Source: JBHJGS01 sp050331575
GTDB taxonomy: Bacteria > Pseudomonadota > Alphaproteobacteria > Sphingomonadales > Rhodothalassiaceae
Direction: 5' to 3'
Length of the DNA: 33,764 nt
Assembly (NCBI GenBank): GCA_050331575.1
Contig: JBHJGS010000047.1
Location: 1-33,764, forward strand
Shown here piece after piece: positions 1-8,241 of the stretch (positions within the stretch are counted from its first letter, which is position 1; every line of letters starts with the position of its first letter). The position numbers were made by a program, and so were the translations under genes. A model generated the notes under the pieces. That model saw nothing but the letters and a program-made list of their open reading frames with translations, did no database searches and was not told where the DNA came from.

Positions 1-63
1 AATAACCTAACGGGCGCCGCCCCGCCCCCCATGACCGGCGAGGAGCCGGTCCACGAGCACCCC

Positions 64-201
64 TCAAGCCGCTAACGACGAGCGGCGCCACGCCAAAAAA
101 CTCGTCAGCAGACCCGCAAAACCCGTTGATGGAGGTGTCCAAACATAATTCAAAAGTTCAGCATATACCCCATAAAGAAGAAGCAAGCCAACTATTGCCA
201 C
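64..201 (-). CDS. possible 45-aa small membrane protein behind the HlyD-type gene
   Basis: This is an unrecognised short reading frame directly downstream of, and in the same frame as, the HlyD-type gene. From a GTG at 201 it would encode about 45 residues: a hydrophobic stretch (VGLLLLYGVYAELL) followed by a tail ending WRRSSLAA. The frame is open from just after the upstream stop, but no ATG is available and the Shine-Dalgarno sequence is weak. A GCCGCT/AGCGGC hairpin (68-86) covers the last codons and a GACCGGC/GCCGGTC hairpin (33-51) follows; neither has a U-run. It could be a small membrane peptide of the export locus or chance. There is no double-glycine leader, so I do not call it an exported precursor. 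Confidence 0.25.
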   Translation of the reverse strand: MAIVGLLLLYGVYAELLNYVWTPPSTGFAGLLTSFLAWRRSSLAA

Positions 202-237
202 GGCTGTCGCTCGCGCGAAGACAAAGAGTGGTCTCCC

Positions 238-1479
238 TCATGTCCGTGCCCGCACCGCGCGCAGCGGTTCCAACAACCAGTCCAGCAAGGTGCGGCGTTC
301 CAGCACGATATTGGCGCTCAGCGTCATGCCCGCTTGCAGCGGCACCTCTTGGCCATAGGCCAGGATCGCCTGGGCCCTCGGCGCCACGGTGACGCGATAG
401 ACCGGTTCTTGCACCTGCAACGGGCCGGTCACATCCTGTGGCGCCAGCACCGTACGGGTCACCTTGATCACCTCAGCCTCATGCGTGCCGAAGCGCTGAT
501 AGGGGAAGGCGTCATAAACCAGCCGCACCGGCTGGCCCGGCGCCACGAAGCCGATCGCGGCACTGGGCACCAGAAGCTCCGCCTCCAGCACCGCGCCTTC
601 GGGCAGAATCGTGGCCAGCGGCCGGGCCGGATCGGCCAGGCGCCCGGGTGCTGCCTGGAGCGCGGCGATGCGCCAGGCGATCGGCGCGGTCAGGGTATAG
701 GCGTGCTGGCCCTCCAACTGCACCAGGCGGGACTGCAGATCATCGCGCAGGCCTTGCAGCTCGCGCACCGACTCCTCGGCGGCCCGGGGCAGCAGGGCCC
801 GGTCCTGGCGCGCCCGGTCCAGCCGGGTTTCCAAGGTCGCCAATTGCTGGCGGATCCGGGTTTCCTGCGCTTGTTGAGACAGGAAGGTCTGGCGCCGGCG
901 TTCGTATTCCGCCTTGGCAACGAAGCCCTTCTCCACCAACTCGTCCAGGCCGTTGAAGCTCTCCTCGGCCGAGGCGGTGATGCGCGCCTGCACCTGCAGC
1001 CGTGCCTGCGTTTCGGCGAGTTCGGTCTCGATGCCGGTGATTTCGGTGGTCAGCTGCCGGTCATTCTCCTGCGCCATGGAGCGGGCATGCGCGATGCGGT
1101 CGTCCATCGCCGCCAGTCGGTCGCGCAGCAGTTGGATCTGGCGCGCCTCCACGCCCAGCCCGGCGGCATCCAACTGTTCGGCGCGCACGCGGATCAGTGG
1201 CTGGCCGGCCTCGACCCGGTCGCCCTCGTCGACCAGCACCGCCTCGATGGTGCCGGCGCGCAAGGCCTGCACCTGCGCCTGGCCCAGGCTGGGGGTCAGA
1301 TAGCCGCGCGCCTGCTCAGTGCGGGCAAAGCTGCCGACGGCAAGGGCTGCCGCTGCGCCCAGCACCACGGTGCCGAGCAGGGCGGTCAGCACGGCATAGC
1401 TGAGCGGCTGGATCAGGATCACCTCACCCCACAACCGTTTGCGCCGGGCCTCGAACACTTCCTTGCGAAACAGCGACAT
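238..1479 (-). CDS. HlyD/CvaA-type membrane fusion (adaptor) protein of a type I secretion system
   Basis: The 413-aa product has the layout of periplasmic adaptors that link an inner-membrane ABC exporter to an outer-membrane channel. A short cytoplasmic N-terminus (FRKEVFEARRKRLWGEV) precedes one membrane segment at about residues 28-52. A biotinyl-lipoyl-like half motif (IEAVLVDEGDRVEAGQPLI) and a long alpha-helical coiled coil (about 105-255) follow, then the second half motif and a C-terminal beta domain. The N-terminus resembles CvaA, the colicin V adaptor, which suggests the peptide-exporting branch. No ABC exporter is in the window; it may lie left of position 1 or be absent. The ATG at 1479 has a GGGA-type ribosome site. 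A TTGACA (1619-1624) lies upstream, but its -10 partner is poor. Confidence 0.85.
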   Translation of the reverse strand: MSLFRKEVFEARRKRLWGEVILIQPLSYAVLTALLGTVVLGAAAALAVGSFARTEQARGYLTPSLGQAQVQALRAGTIEAVLVDEGDRVEAGQPLIRVRAEQLDAAGLGVEARQIQLLRDRLAAMDDRIAHARSMAQENDRQLTTEITGIETELAETQARLQVQARITASAEESFNGLDELVEKGFVAKAEYERRRQTFLSQQAQETRIRQQLATLETRLDRARQDRALLPRAAEESVRELQGLRDDLQSRLVQLEGQHAYTLTAPIAWRIAALQAAPGRLADPARPLATILPEGAVLEAELLVPSAAIGFVAPGQPVRLVYDAFPYQRFGTHEAEVIKVTRTVLAPQDVTGPLQVQEPVYRVTVAPRAQAILAYGQEVPLQAGMTLSANIVLERRTLLDWLLEPLRAVRART

Positions 1480-1859
1480 GGTCCCCTCCCGGTCGGTTCC
1501 CGGCTCGATTGTCTCAGAGCCTTGCCTGCAGCGGACAGCCGCTTCATCGCCACGATGAAAAAGACCGTCCCCCTCGCATGCCGCGAATCGGGTTGAATTA
1601 GGCGGCTCTGAAACCGAGTGTCAACACGCCAGAGATTGTCTCGACGGGGCAAGCCGTTAGATCGATTTTACACGCGATAGCGGCAAATCTGCGCCTATTC
1701 TCCGCCGAATCAGCGCGATTGAATCATCGTATTGCCTGGAGTGCTCCAATCGTCCGCCGACAATTTGGGAATCACCACCTACACGCGCGCGGTCATGCCG
1801 GCCACATGCAGACATTGAAACACAGGCGAGCTGGCAATCTTTGGTATGGCCGGAGTGGC
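1480..1859. other. 380-bp intergenic region between hlyD-type gene and msrB-like gene
   Basis: No convincing gene is seen here on either strand. On the minus strand, TTGACA (1619-1624) sits 18 nt from TAATTC (1595-1600) and could be the -35/-10 of the HlyD-type gene, although the -10 is poor. No terminator with a U-run was found downstream of the msrB-like gene. Confidence 0.4.
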
Positions 1860-2387
1860 TTACGCCGCCTGCGGCTTGAACACCAGGGAGGTGCCGTTGA
1901 TGCAGTGCAGGATGTCACCGCGCAGATAGACCAGATGGCCCAGATGCGAGCCGCAGCGGGCGCAATGGGTCTCGATCATGGCGACATTGCTTTCGCTGCC
2001 GTAATTGGGGTGCGGATCATAGCCCAACATGACGGAATTGGGCTCGGAATGATAGAAGAACACCCAGCCGACCCGCAGCTTGCGCTTCTGCTCGGAGCTG
2101 TAGAGCTGCTGGTCGCAGCCCCGGCAGCTGTAGGTGCCCGGGCTCATTTCCTTCCATAAGGGGCTGGACCGTTTCGGCTCCGTGCCGCCCTGGCGCAGAA
2201 TGCGATACTCCTCCTCCGACAGCATGGCGCGCCATTCTTCGTCGGTGCGCTGCACCGGATAGGGATAGTCCCCGGCGAAATCCTGCACGCGCGCCTGGGC
2301 CTGCGGGCTCAGGCCCAACATGGCGGCACTGCCGGCAGCAACGGAGGCGGTGAGCACCTGACGGCGCGACAAAGGCAGGTCGGACAT
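1860..2387 (-). CDS. msrB: Tat-exported MsrB-like peptide-methionine (R)-S-oxide reductase
   Basis: MsrB enzymes reduce methionine-R-sulfoxide in oxidised proteins. The 175-aa product starts with a twin-arginine-type signal (SRRQVLTASVAAG, ending near QAQA at about 28-32), so a periplasmic role is likely. Two zinc CxxC pairs are visible (C88/C91 and C142/C145 in CARCGSHLGH). The catalytic cysteine is C162 in the HCIN motif. One departure from the family is that the usual GWPSF substrate loop reads GWVFF, and the segment between it and the second CxxC is shortened and altered. The fold and catalytic Cys are kept but substrate specificity may differ. The gene stands alone on the minus strand, about 100 bp downstream of bolA. 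Confidence 0.85.
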   Translation of the reverse strand: MSDLPLSRRQVLTASVAAGSAAMLGLSPQAQARVQDFAGDYPYPVQRTDEEWRAMLSEEEYRILRQGGTEPKRSSPLWKEMSPGTYSCRGCDQQLYSSEQKRKLRVGWVFFYHSEPNSVMLGYDPHPNYGSESNVAMIETHCARCGSHLGHLVYLRGDILHCINGTSLVFKPQAA

Positions 2388-2488
2388 GGACGCTCTCCAT
2401 GGCTGGTGGCGACGAGGATCCCCTTTTTGCCCGTCTAATCTTTATATCCTGTTAACCAAGACGACGGACCGCCTTGCGCCCAGCGGCG

Positions 2489-2761
2489 TTACACGGCCTC
2501 CACGGTCAGCGCCAGCGCATGCACCGGCCCGGCCAGTTCTTCAGCCAGCACCCGATAGACCGCGCGCTGACGGTCGACCCGAGACATGTCGGCAAAGCCA
2601 GGGGCAGCGATGGTGATGGAGAAATGCGTCTCCGCATCGTCGCCTTTATAGCCGCCATGGCCGGCATGCTTGGAACTGTCGTCCTGGATCAACAGTTTGG
2701 TCGGCTGAAACGCCGCCTGCAATTTCTGCCGCATCGTCGCCTGGACCTGTCCTTGTGCCAT
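2489..2761 (-). CDS. bolA: BolA family protein
   Basis: The 90-aa protein has the BolA core: a helical N-terminus, LLIQDDSSKHAGH near residues 24-36, the HFSITIAAPGFADMSRVDRQRAVYRVL segment in the middle, and a hydrophobic C-terminal helix. BolA proteins partner with monothiol glutaredoxins in Fe-S trafficking and can bind DNA. The conserved histidine of the SKHAGH loop is present. The gene is divergent from the J-domain gene, with about 56 bp between the two starts. This bolA/J-domain/cobS/cobT neighbourhood is familiar from alphaproteobacteria. Family assignment is firm; the particular BolA subtype is not. Confidence 0.9.
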   Translation of the reverse strand: MAQGQVQATMRQKLQAAFQPTKLLIQDDSSKHAGHGGYKGDDAETHFSITIAAPGFADMSRVDRQRAVYRVLAEELAGPVHALALTVEAV

Positions 2762-2817
2762 TCAGCCGCTCCTTTGCCGGTTGCCTGTTATCAGCCGCTG
2801 ACCGATACTACGAGCCC

Positions 2818-3393
2818 ATGAGCAAACGCGAAAGATTCCATGGCCGCCGCGCGGATCTGGGCGCGCAGGGGTGCGACCATCCCGGCTGCGATCAGCCGGG
2901 GGAGTTCCGCGCACCCCGGCCGCCGGGCAAGAGCGGCGGCACCGGGTTTTACGTGTTTTGCCTGGAGCATGTGCGCGCCTACAATGAGCAGTGGGACTAT
3001 TTCAAGGGCATGACCCGGTCTCAGATCGAGCAGGCCGCCTGGAATGCCTATACCTGGGAACGGCCGACCTATCCGCGCCACGCCCAGGCCGGCCCCTTGC
3101 CGGACATCGATGACATCTTAAATCTGTTCAAGGACCAGCCCGGTCTGGGCCGCCGCTTTTTCGACGAGGGACGCAAGCGCGCCGGCGGCAGGCGCCTCAG
3201 TGCCGCGGACGTGGACGCGTTGGCGACCCTTGGCCTGGACGCCGATGCCGAGCCGTCGGCCATCCGCGAGCAATATCGGCGGCTGGTGCGCGCCTATCAT
3301 CCCGACATGAACGGCGGCGACCGCCGGCACGAAACCAAGCTGATGGCGGTGATTGCCGCCTATCAGCAATTGCACAAGCGCCAGGCCGCCTGA
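2818..3393 (+). CDS. J-domain (DnaJ-type) molecular chaperone
   Basis: The product is 191 aa from the ATG at 2818. The frame is open further upstream, but an earlier start would run back into bolA. The N-terminal half carries a small cysteine-containing patch (CDHPGCDQPGEF near residue 20) of a kind common in alphaproteobacterial J-proteins, and a conserved aromatic region. The C-terminal 60 residues form a J domain: IREQYRRLVRAYHPDMNGG has the HPD triad needed to stimulate DnaK, with a final helix ending YQQLHKRQ. It is transcribed toward cobS, 39 bp away, and is probably co-transcribed. A chaperone role in assembling the CobNST chelatase is a context inference only. Confidence 0.9.
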   Translation: MSKRERFHGRRADLGAQGCDHPGCDQPGEFRAPRPPGKSGGTGFYVFCLEHVRAYNEQWDYFKGMTRSQIEQAAWNAYTWERPTYPRHAQAGPLPDIDDILNLFKDQPGLGRRFFDEGRKRAGGRRLSAADVDALATLGLDADAEPSAIREQYRRLVRAYHPDMNGGDRRHETKLMAVIAAYQQLHKRQAA

Positions 3394-3432
3394 CACCAAC
3401 GAAACACGACAGCCACAGAAAGCCGTTTCGAT

Positions 3433-4416
3433 ATGACCGATATTCTGACCAATCAACCGATGCCTGACATCAAGGTGTCCGCGCGCGACATGTTCGGGCT
3501 GGATCTGGATCTGCAGATTCCGGCCTTTTCCCAGCCGGACGAACATGTGCCGGAGACCGACGAGGCCTATGTGTTCGACCCGGAGACGACCGCGGCGATC
3601 CTGGCAGGCTTTGCATTCAACCGGCGGGTGTTGATCCAGGGCTATCACGGCACCGGCAAATCCACCCATATCGAGCAGGTGGCCGCGCGGCTGAACTGGC
3701 CGCTGATCCGCATCAATCTGGACAGCCATATCAGCCGCATCGATCTGGTCGGCAAGGATGCCATCGTGCTGAAGGACGGCCAGCAGGTCACCGAATTCCG
3801 GGAGGGCCTGCTGCCCTGGGCGCTGCAGACCCCCACGGCCATCGTCTTTGACGAATATGATGCCGGCCGGCCTGATGTGATGTTCGTGATCCAACGCGTG
3901 TTGGAGGTCGAGGGCAAGCTGACCCTGCTGGACCAGAACAGGGTGATCCGTCCGCATCCGGCCTTCCGCCTGTTCGCCACCGCCAACACCATCGGCCTGG
4001 GCGACACCACCGGGCTGTATCATGGCACCCAGCAAATCAATCAGGGCCAGATGGACCGGTGGAATGTGGTGGTCACCCTGAATTATCTGCCGCACGAGAC
4101 GGAAACCGGCATCGTGCTGGCCAAGGTGCCGGACTATGACAAGGACGAGGAGGGCCGCGCCACCGTAGCAAAAATGGTGCGTACGGCGGAATTGACCCGC
4201 AGCGCCTTCATCGCCGGCGATCTGTCCACGGTGATGAGCCCGCGCACGGTGATCACCTGGGCGCAGAATGCGCAGATCTTTGGTGATGTCGCCTTCGCCT
4301 TCCGCGTCTCGTTCCTGAACAAGTGCGACGAGGCCGAGCGCGCCACCGTGGCGGAATTCTATCAGCGCACCTTCGGGGATGATCTGCCGGAGGCGGCCAG
4401 CTTTAAGGCGCATTGA
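3433..4416 (+). CDS. cobS: cobaltochelatase subunit CobS (AAA+ ATPase)
   Basis: CobS and CobT form the ATP-driven motor that, with CobN, inserts cobalt into hydrogenobyrinic acid a,c-diamide in the aerobic B12 pathway. The 327-aa product has a Walker A (GYHGTGKST, 70-78), a Walker B (AIVFDEYD, about 136-143), a sensor-1 region (LFATANTIGLGD) and a C-terminal AAA+ lid. The length is usual for CobS. The start ATG at 3433 gives the family N-terminus (MPDIKVSARDMFG). The stop TGA is one base ahead of the cobT ATG, so translation is probably coupled. CobN is not in the window. Confidence 0.95.
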   Translation: MTDILTNQPMPDIKVSARDMFGLDLDLQIPAFSQPDEHVPETDEAYVFDPETTAAILAGFAFNRRVLIQGYHGTGKSTHIEQVAARLNWPLIRINLDSHISRIDLVGKDAIVLKDGQQVTEFREGLLPWALQTPTAIVFDEYDAGRPDVMFVIQRVLEVEGKLTLLDQNRVIRPHPAFRLFATANTIGLGDTTGLYHGTQQINQGQMDRWNVVVTLNYLPHETETGIVLAKVPDYDKDEEGRATVAKMVRTAELTRSAFIAGDLSTVMSPRTVITWAQNAQIFGDVAFAFRVSFLNKCDEAERATVAEFYQRTFGDDLPEAASFKAH

Positions 4417-4417
4417 C

Positions 4418-6256
4418 ATGAAAGGCCAGGATACGCCGGTTGACCAGCTGAAGCGCGCGGTTGCCGCAGCGACCCGGGCGCTCGCCGAGCAGCCGGACCT
4501 GGAGGTGGAGTACAGCCTCGACCGGCCGGGGGAGGATGCGCGGTCGGTGCGCCTGCCCCAGCCGCATCGGTCTTTGAAGGCTGAGCAGGTCGCCAAGCTG
4601 CGCGGTCAGGCCGATGCCTATGCGCTGCACCGCCGCTTTCATGATGCCCGGCTGCATGCCAAGGGCGCGCCGGCTTCGCGGCTGGGCCGGGAAATCCACG
4701 ACGCGGTGGAACGCGCCCGGGTGGAATGCCTCGGCGCCAAGCAAATGGACGGTGTTGGCCGCAATCTGGCCGCGTTGGCGTCGGACCGGGCGCGCGCGGA
4801 AGGTCTGGAAGAGGCCGCCCAGGCCGATCAGGTGCCATTGGCCTCGGCCCTGGCCTGGCTTGCCCGCGAACGCGCCGGGGCTGGTCAGATCCCGAACAAT
4901 GCCGAGGCCGCCGTCGACATGCTGCGGCCGCTGATCGAATCCCGCGCCGGGCTGATCCTGGATCAATTGTGCGCCTGCCTGGACGATCAGCAGGCCTTTG
5001 CCGAGGCGGTGCGCGACCTGATCGGTGCGCTGGAAATCCCCGATGAGGAGGGCCGCGAGCAACCCGAAGAGGGGGAGGAGGCCGAGGAGGGCGAGCAGGA
5101 CCGGCAAAGCGCCGATGCCCAGGGCGAAGACGGCGGCGAGGCTGACGAGGCAGCCAGCGGCGATACCCCTGACCAGGCCGAGGCGCAGGGTGCTGAGCAG
5201 GAGGCCGAAGGCGGCGAGGCGGTGGATCTGGAAGAGATCGACATGGCCGCGGAGGCCTCCGACCAGTCGCTGGAGGGCTCGATGCCGTGGCGGCCGAACC
5301 AGCCGCTGTCTGACCTGCCCGACAGTCCCTTCTACAAGGCCTACACCACCGAGTTTGACGAGATCGTCGCTGCGGAAGATCTGTGCGACAGCGAGGAATT
5401 GGGGCGCCTGCGCGCTTATCTGGATCAGCAGATGACCCATCTGGCCCATATCGTCACCAAGCTGGCCAACCGGCTGCAGCGCCGGCTGATGGCGCAGCAG
5501 CGTCGGGCCTGGGACTTCGATCTGGAAGAGGGCATTCTGGACACCGCGCGGCTCGCCCGCGTGGTCACCTCGCCGACCCATCCATTGAGCTTCAAGATGG
5601 AGCGGGACATCGAGTTCCGCGACACGGTGGTGACGCTGCTTCTGGACAATTCCGGATCCATGCGCGGCCGGCCGATCTCCATTGCCGCGATCTGCGCGGA
5701 CATTCTGGGCCGCACGCTGGAGCGTTGCGGCGTGAAGGTCGAGATCCTCGGCTTCACCACCTCCACCTGGAAGGGCGGCCAGTCGCGCGAGAAATGGCTG
5801 CGGGCGGGCAAGCCCGCCATGCCCGGCCGGCTCAACGATCTGCGCCACATCGTCTACAAGCCCGCCGACGCGCCGTGGCGCCGCACCCGGCGCAATCTGG
5901 GCTTGATGATGCGCGAGGGGCTCTTGAAGGAGAACATCGACGGCGAGGCGCTGTTATGGGCGCATAGCCGGCTGATGGCGCGGCCGGAGGAACGCCGCAT
6001 CTTGATGGTGATCTCCGACGGCGCGCCGGTGGACGACAGCACCCTGTCGGTCAATTCCGGCGCCTATCTGGAACAGCATCTCAGGCAGGTGATCACCTGG
6101 ATCGAAACCCGCTCCGAGGTCGAATTGCTCGCCATCGGCATCGGCCACGACGTCACCCGCTATTACAAGAAGGCCGTCACCATCCTCGACGCCGAACAAT
6201 TGGGCGGGGCGATGACCGAGCAACTGGCCAAGCTGTTCGCGGAGACGCGGGGCTGA
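4418..6256 (+). CDS. cobT: cobaltochelatase subunit CobT (acidic linker and VWA domain)
   Basis: From the ATG at 4418, one base past the cobS stop, the product is 612 aa. An earlier in-frame ATG at 4379 would lie inside cobS and is not preferred. The N-terminal domain is followed by a strongly acidic, Glu-rich linker at about residues 205-290, typical of CobT. The C-terminal half is a von Willebrand factor A domain with an intact MIDAS motif DNSGS at 410-414. CobT forms the ring that couples CobS ATP hydrolysis to the chelatase CobN. A hairpin at 6410-6431 lies between this gene and the convergent cytochrome gene. Confidence 0.95.
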   Translation: MKGQDTPVDQLKRAVAAATRALAEQPDLEVEYSLDRPGEDARSVRLPQPHRSLKAEQVAKLRGQADAYALHRRFHDARLHAKGAPASRLGREIHDAVERARVECLGAKQMDGVGRNLAALASDRARAEGLEEAAQADQVPLASALAWLARERAGAGQIPNNAEAAVDMLRPLIESRAGLILDQLCACLDDQQAFAEAVRDLIGALEIPDEEGREQPEEGEEAEEGEQDRQSADAQGEDGGEADEAASGDTPDQAEAQGAEQEAEGGEAVDLEEIDMAAEASDQSLEGSMPWRPNQPLSDLPDSPFYKAYTTEFDEIVAAEDLCDSEELGRLRAYLDQQMTHLAHIVTKLANRLQRRLMAQQRRAWDFDLEEGILDTARLARVVTSPTHPLSFKMERDIEFRDTVVTLLLDNSGSMRGRPISIAAICADILGRTLERCGVKVEILGFTTSTWKGGQSREKWLRAGKPAMPGRLNDLRHIVYKPADAPWRRTRRNLGLMMREGLLKENIDGEALLWAHSRLMARPEERRILMVISDGAPVDDSTLSVNSGAYLEQHLRQVITWIETRSEVELLAIGIGHDVTRYYKKAVTILDAEQLGGAMTEQLAKLFAETRG

Positions 6257-6409
6257 GCGCCGGGGGGGCGATGGCGCTGTTCGTTGCTCTAAGCAAGACC
6301 CACAGCCGTTGGTCGCTCATGCTCCAACCGGTCTGTGGACGATCGCCCTAGCCGGTCAATCAACTCTTGGCGTTGGCGAGTCCCCGCTTGGGTCCGCGCA
6401 CGCGAGCGC

Positions 6410-6431
6410 CGCCCCGGCCGAGGCCGGGGCG
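6410..6431. terminator. GC-rich hairpin between convergent cobT and cytochrome c genes
   Basis: The sequence is a perfect inverted repeat, with arms CGCCCCGGCC and GGCCGGGGCG around a central GA. It lies 15 bp past the cytochrome gene's stop on the minus strand and about 150 bp past cobT on the plus strand. No U-run follows on either strand, so an intrinsic terminator is possible but not canonical. Confidence 0.4.
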
Positions 6432-6445
6432 TGGCCTCGACACAC

Positions 6446-6832
6446 TTAGCTTTCAGCGCCGGTGGCCTGCTTCAGATAGGCGATCAGATCGTCCAGCTGC
6501 TGCTCGTTGCGCAGGCCGGGGAACGCCATGCGGTTGCCGGGCACATAGGTCCGCGGATTCTGCAGATATTCCTTGATGGTCTCTTCGGTCCACACGATGT
6601 CGGCCGAGGCCATGGCATTGGAGTAGCGGAAGCCTTCCACGGAGCCGGAGGTGCGCCCGAACACCCCATGAAGCGACGGACCGATGCGGTTGACGCCTTC
6701 TTCCACAACATGGCAGGCGGCACAGCGCTTAAACACGATTTCGCCCTTGGCGGGGTCCCCCTCGGCAAAGGCCGCAGGGGCGGTCAGGGCAGTCAGGGAC
6801 AGGGCCGCAAGGGCCGGTAGAAACTTGGACAT
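6446..6832 (-). CDS. periplasmic class I cytochrome c (c2/c550-like)
   Basis: The ATG at 6832 (MSKFLPALAALSLTALTAPAAFA) gives a typical Sec signal peptide of about 23 residues; a start 5 codons upstream is also possible. The mature protein of about 105 aa carries one haem-c site, CAACH, and a methionine ligand candidate in NRMAFPGL. GPSLHGVFGR and the C-terminal LIAYLKQAT helix are standard class I features. It probably shuttles electrons in the periplasm. It is a single minus-strand gene with no obvious partner oxidase nearby. Confidence 0.9.
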   Translation of the reverse strand: MSKFLPALAALSLTALTAPAAFAEGDPAKGEIVFKRCAACHVVEEGVNRIGPSLHGVFGRTSGSVEGFRYSNAMASADIVWTEETIKEYLQNPRTYVPGNRMAFPGLRNEQQLDDLIAYLKQATGAES

Positions 6833-7011
6833 TCGATCGCTCTCCAAAAGTCGGTTGGGGCAGGTCGAACCGAAACGGATCGGACTGGACCTTGGCGTTT
6901 ACTCACCACGTCATATAAGCGAACTCAAGCCCCGATCACGCCGCAGCGGGGCGTTTGGGACAATATGACCGTGGCTGTGAACAGCTTATGAATGCAGGTC
7001 AAGCCCTCGGT

Positions 7012-8205
7012 TCAGCCGATGGTGGCAGCCGAGGGTCCACCATCGCACGTCTGGACGGCGGCGGCAACTCGGTCGCGACCCTCCGTCTTGGCCTGGTACA
7101 GCGCCCGGTCCGCGCGCACCAGCATCTTCTCGAAGCGGTCGTCCCGGGCGTGCATGCACGCAACGCCGAAGCTGGCGGTCACCCGCAGATCCGGCGCCTC
7201 AGCACTGAAGCCTTCCGCGCCCAGGCGCCGGCGCAGGCGTTCGGCCAAGTCCAGCGCGCCGGTCTCGTCGGTCTCCGGCAGCAGCAGCGCGAACTCCTCG
7301 CCGCCCAGCCGCCCGAACAGATCGCCCTTGCGGACGCTGCGCCGGCACACCGCGGCAAAGGCGGCGATGGCCTGGTCGCCGGTGGCGTGGCCGTGGCTGT
7401 CATTGATCCGCTTGAAATGGTCCAAATCGGCCAGAATCACCGATAACGGCCGGTCATGCCGGCGCGCCCGCGCCCAGGCCGCGTCGGCCAGGCGGAAAAA
7501 GCCGCGTCGGTTCAATGCCTGGGTCAACGGGTCGGACAGCGCCAGCCGCCGCAGATCCTTGGACAGGTCGCTGGCCACCAGCAGGATCAAAAACATGCCC
7601 ACGGCCAGGGAGGCTGTGGGCACCAGCATGGACAAAACGATGCCCGCCGGCGTGGCATAGAAGGAGCGCGCCTCCTGGCCAATGGTGATGGCCAGCGCGC
7701 CGCCGACCAATTCCAGCGATGCCAAAGTGAGAATGCTGACGATGGCGCCCCATTCAGCGACGCGGCGGCTGCCGGGGGTGCGATAGATCTCATAGCCCAT
7801 CCAAACCATCAACGGCGCCAGGAACAGGGGCACCATGGCGGTGCGCAAGCCGAAATGCGGCCGGCCATATTCGAACAGGATGATCGTGGCATAGGCCAGC
7901 AGGGTCCAGGCGAAGCCGATGATGGCCCGCGACCGGCGCCCGGCGCGCAGGCGGACGCCGATCACACCGAACGGCACGGCGAACAGAAACAGCGGCGTGG
8001 CGGTCAGCAACACCGCATCGTCGTTCACCGCTTCAATCAGATAGCCGATGTTCAGCGCCCAGGCCGCCGCACTGAACCCAAAGCTCACGGTCCAGCACAG
8101 AACATAGGGCTGCCGCCGCTCGAATGCCCAGGCGAGTGCCAACATCAAAGCCACCAGAGACAGCGCGGAGGTCTGCGCGACGATGGCGATGATGGCGCCG
8201 GACAT
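7012..8205 (-). CDS. membrane-bound diguanylate cyclase (GGDEF domain)
   Basis: The 397-aa protein has about six hydrophobic segments (roughly residues 3-210), a membrane sensor of MASE type that I cannot name, then a C-terminal GGDEF domain. The active-site motif is GGEEF (301-305). An RxxD inhibitory site (R292-K-G-D295) lies the standard five residues before it, so the enzyme is likely an active c-di-GMP synthase with product inhibition. Substrate and metal residues in the ILADLDHFKRINDSHGH segment are intact. No EAL or HD-GYP partner is nearby. The start lies 36 bp downstream of the polA stop, on the same strand. Confidence 0.9.
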   Translation of the reverse strand: MSGAIIAIVAQTSALSLVALMLALAWAFERRQPYVLCWTVSFGFSAAAWALNIGYLIEAVNDDAVLLTATPLFLFAVPFGVIGVRLRAGRRSRAIIGFAWTLLAYATIILFEYGRPHFGLRTAMVPLFLAPLMVWMGYEIYRTPGSRRVAEWGAIVSILTLASLELVGGALAITIGQEARSFYATPAGIVLSMLVPTASLAVGMFLILLVASDLSKDLRRLALSDPLTQALNRRGFFRLADAAWARARRHDRPLSVILADLDHFKRINDSHGHATGDQAIAAFAAVCRRSVRKGDLFGRLGGEEFALLLPETDETGALDLAERLRRRLGAEGFSAEAPDLRVTASFGVACMHARDDRFEKMLVRADRALYQAKTEGRDRVAAAVQTCDGGPSAATIG

Positions 8206-8241
8206 GCTCAGCGGCTCCGCGGCCAGGGCGGTGGGACGGGA

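Noticed and set aside
1480..1859. Bacteriocin precursor with a double-glycine leader near the CvaA-like gene
   Set aside because: No short frame in the region shows a GG or GA leader with a ribosome site.
3118..5848. Long minus-strand frames opposite cobS and cobT
   Set aside because: Same antisense signature; cobS and cobT carry complete motifs on the plus strand.
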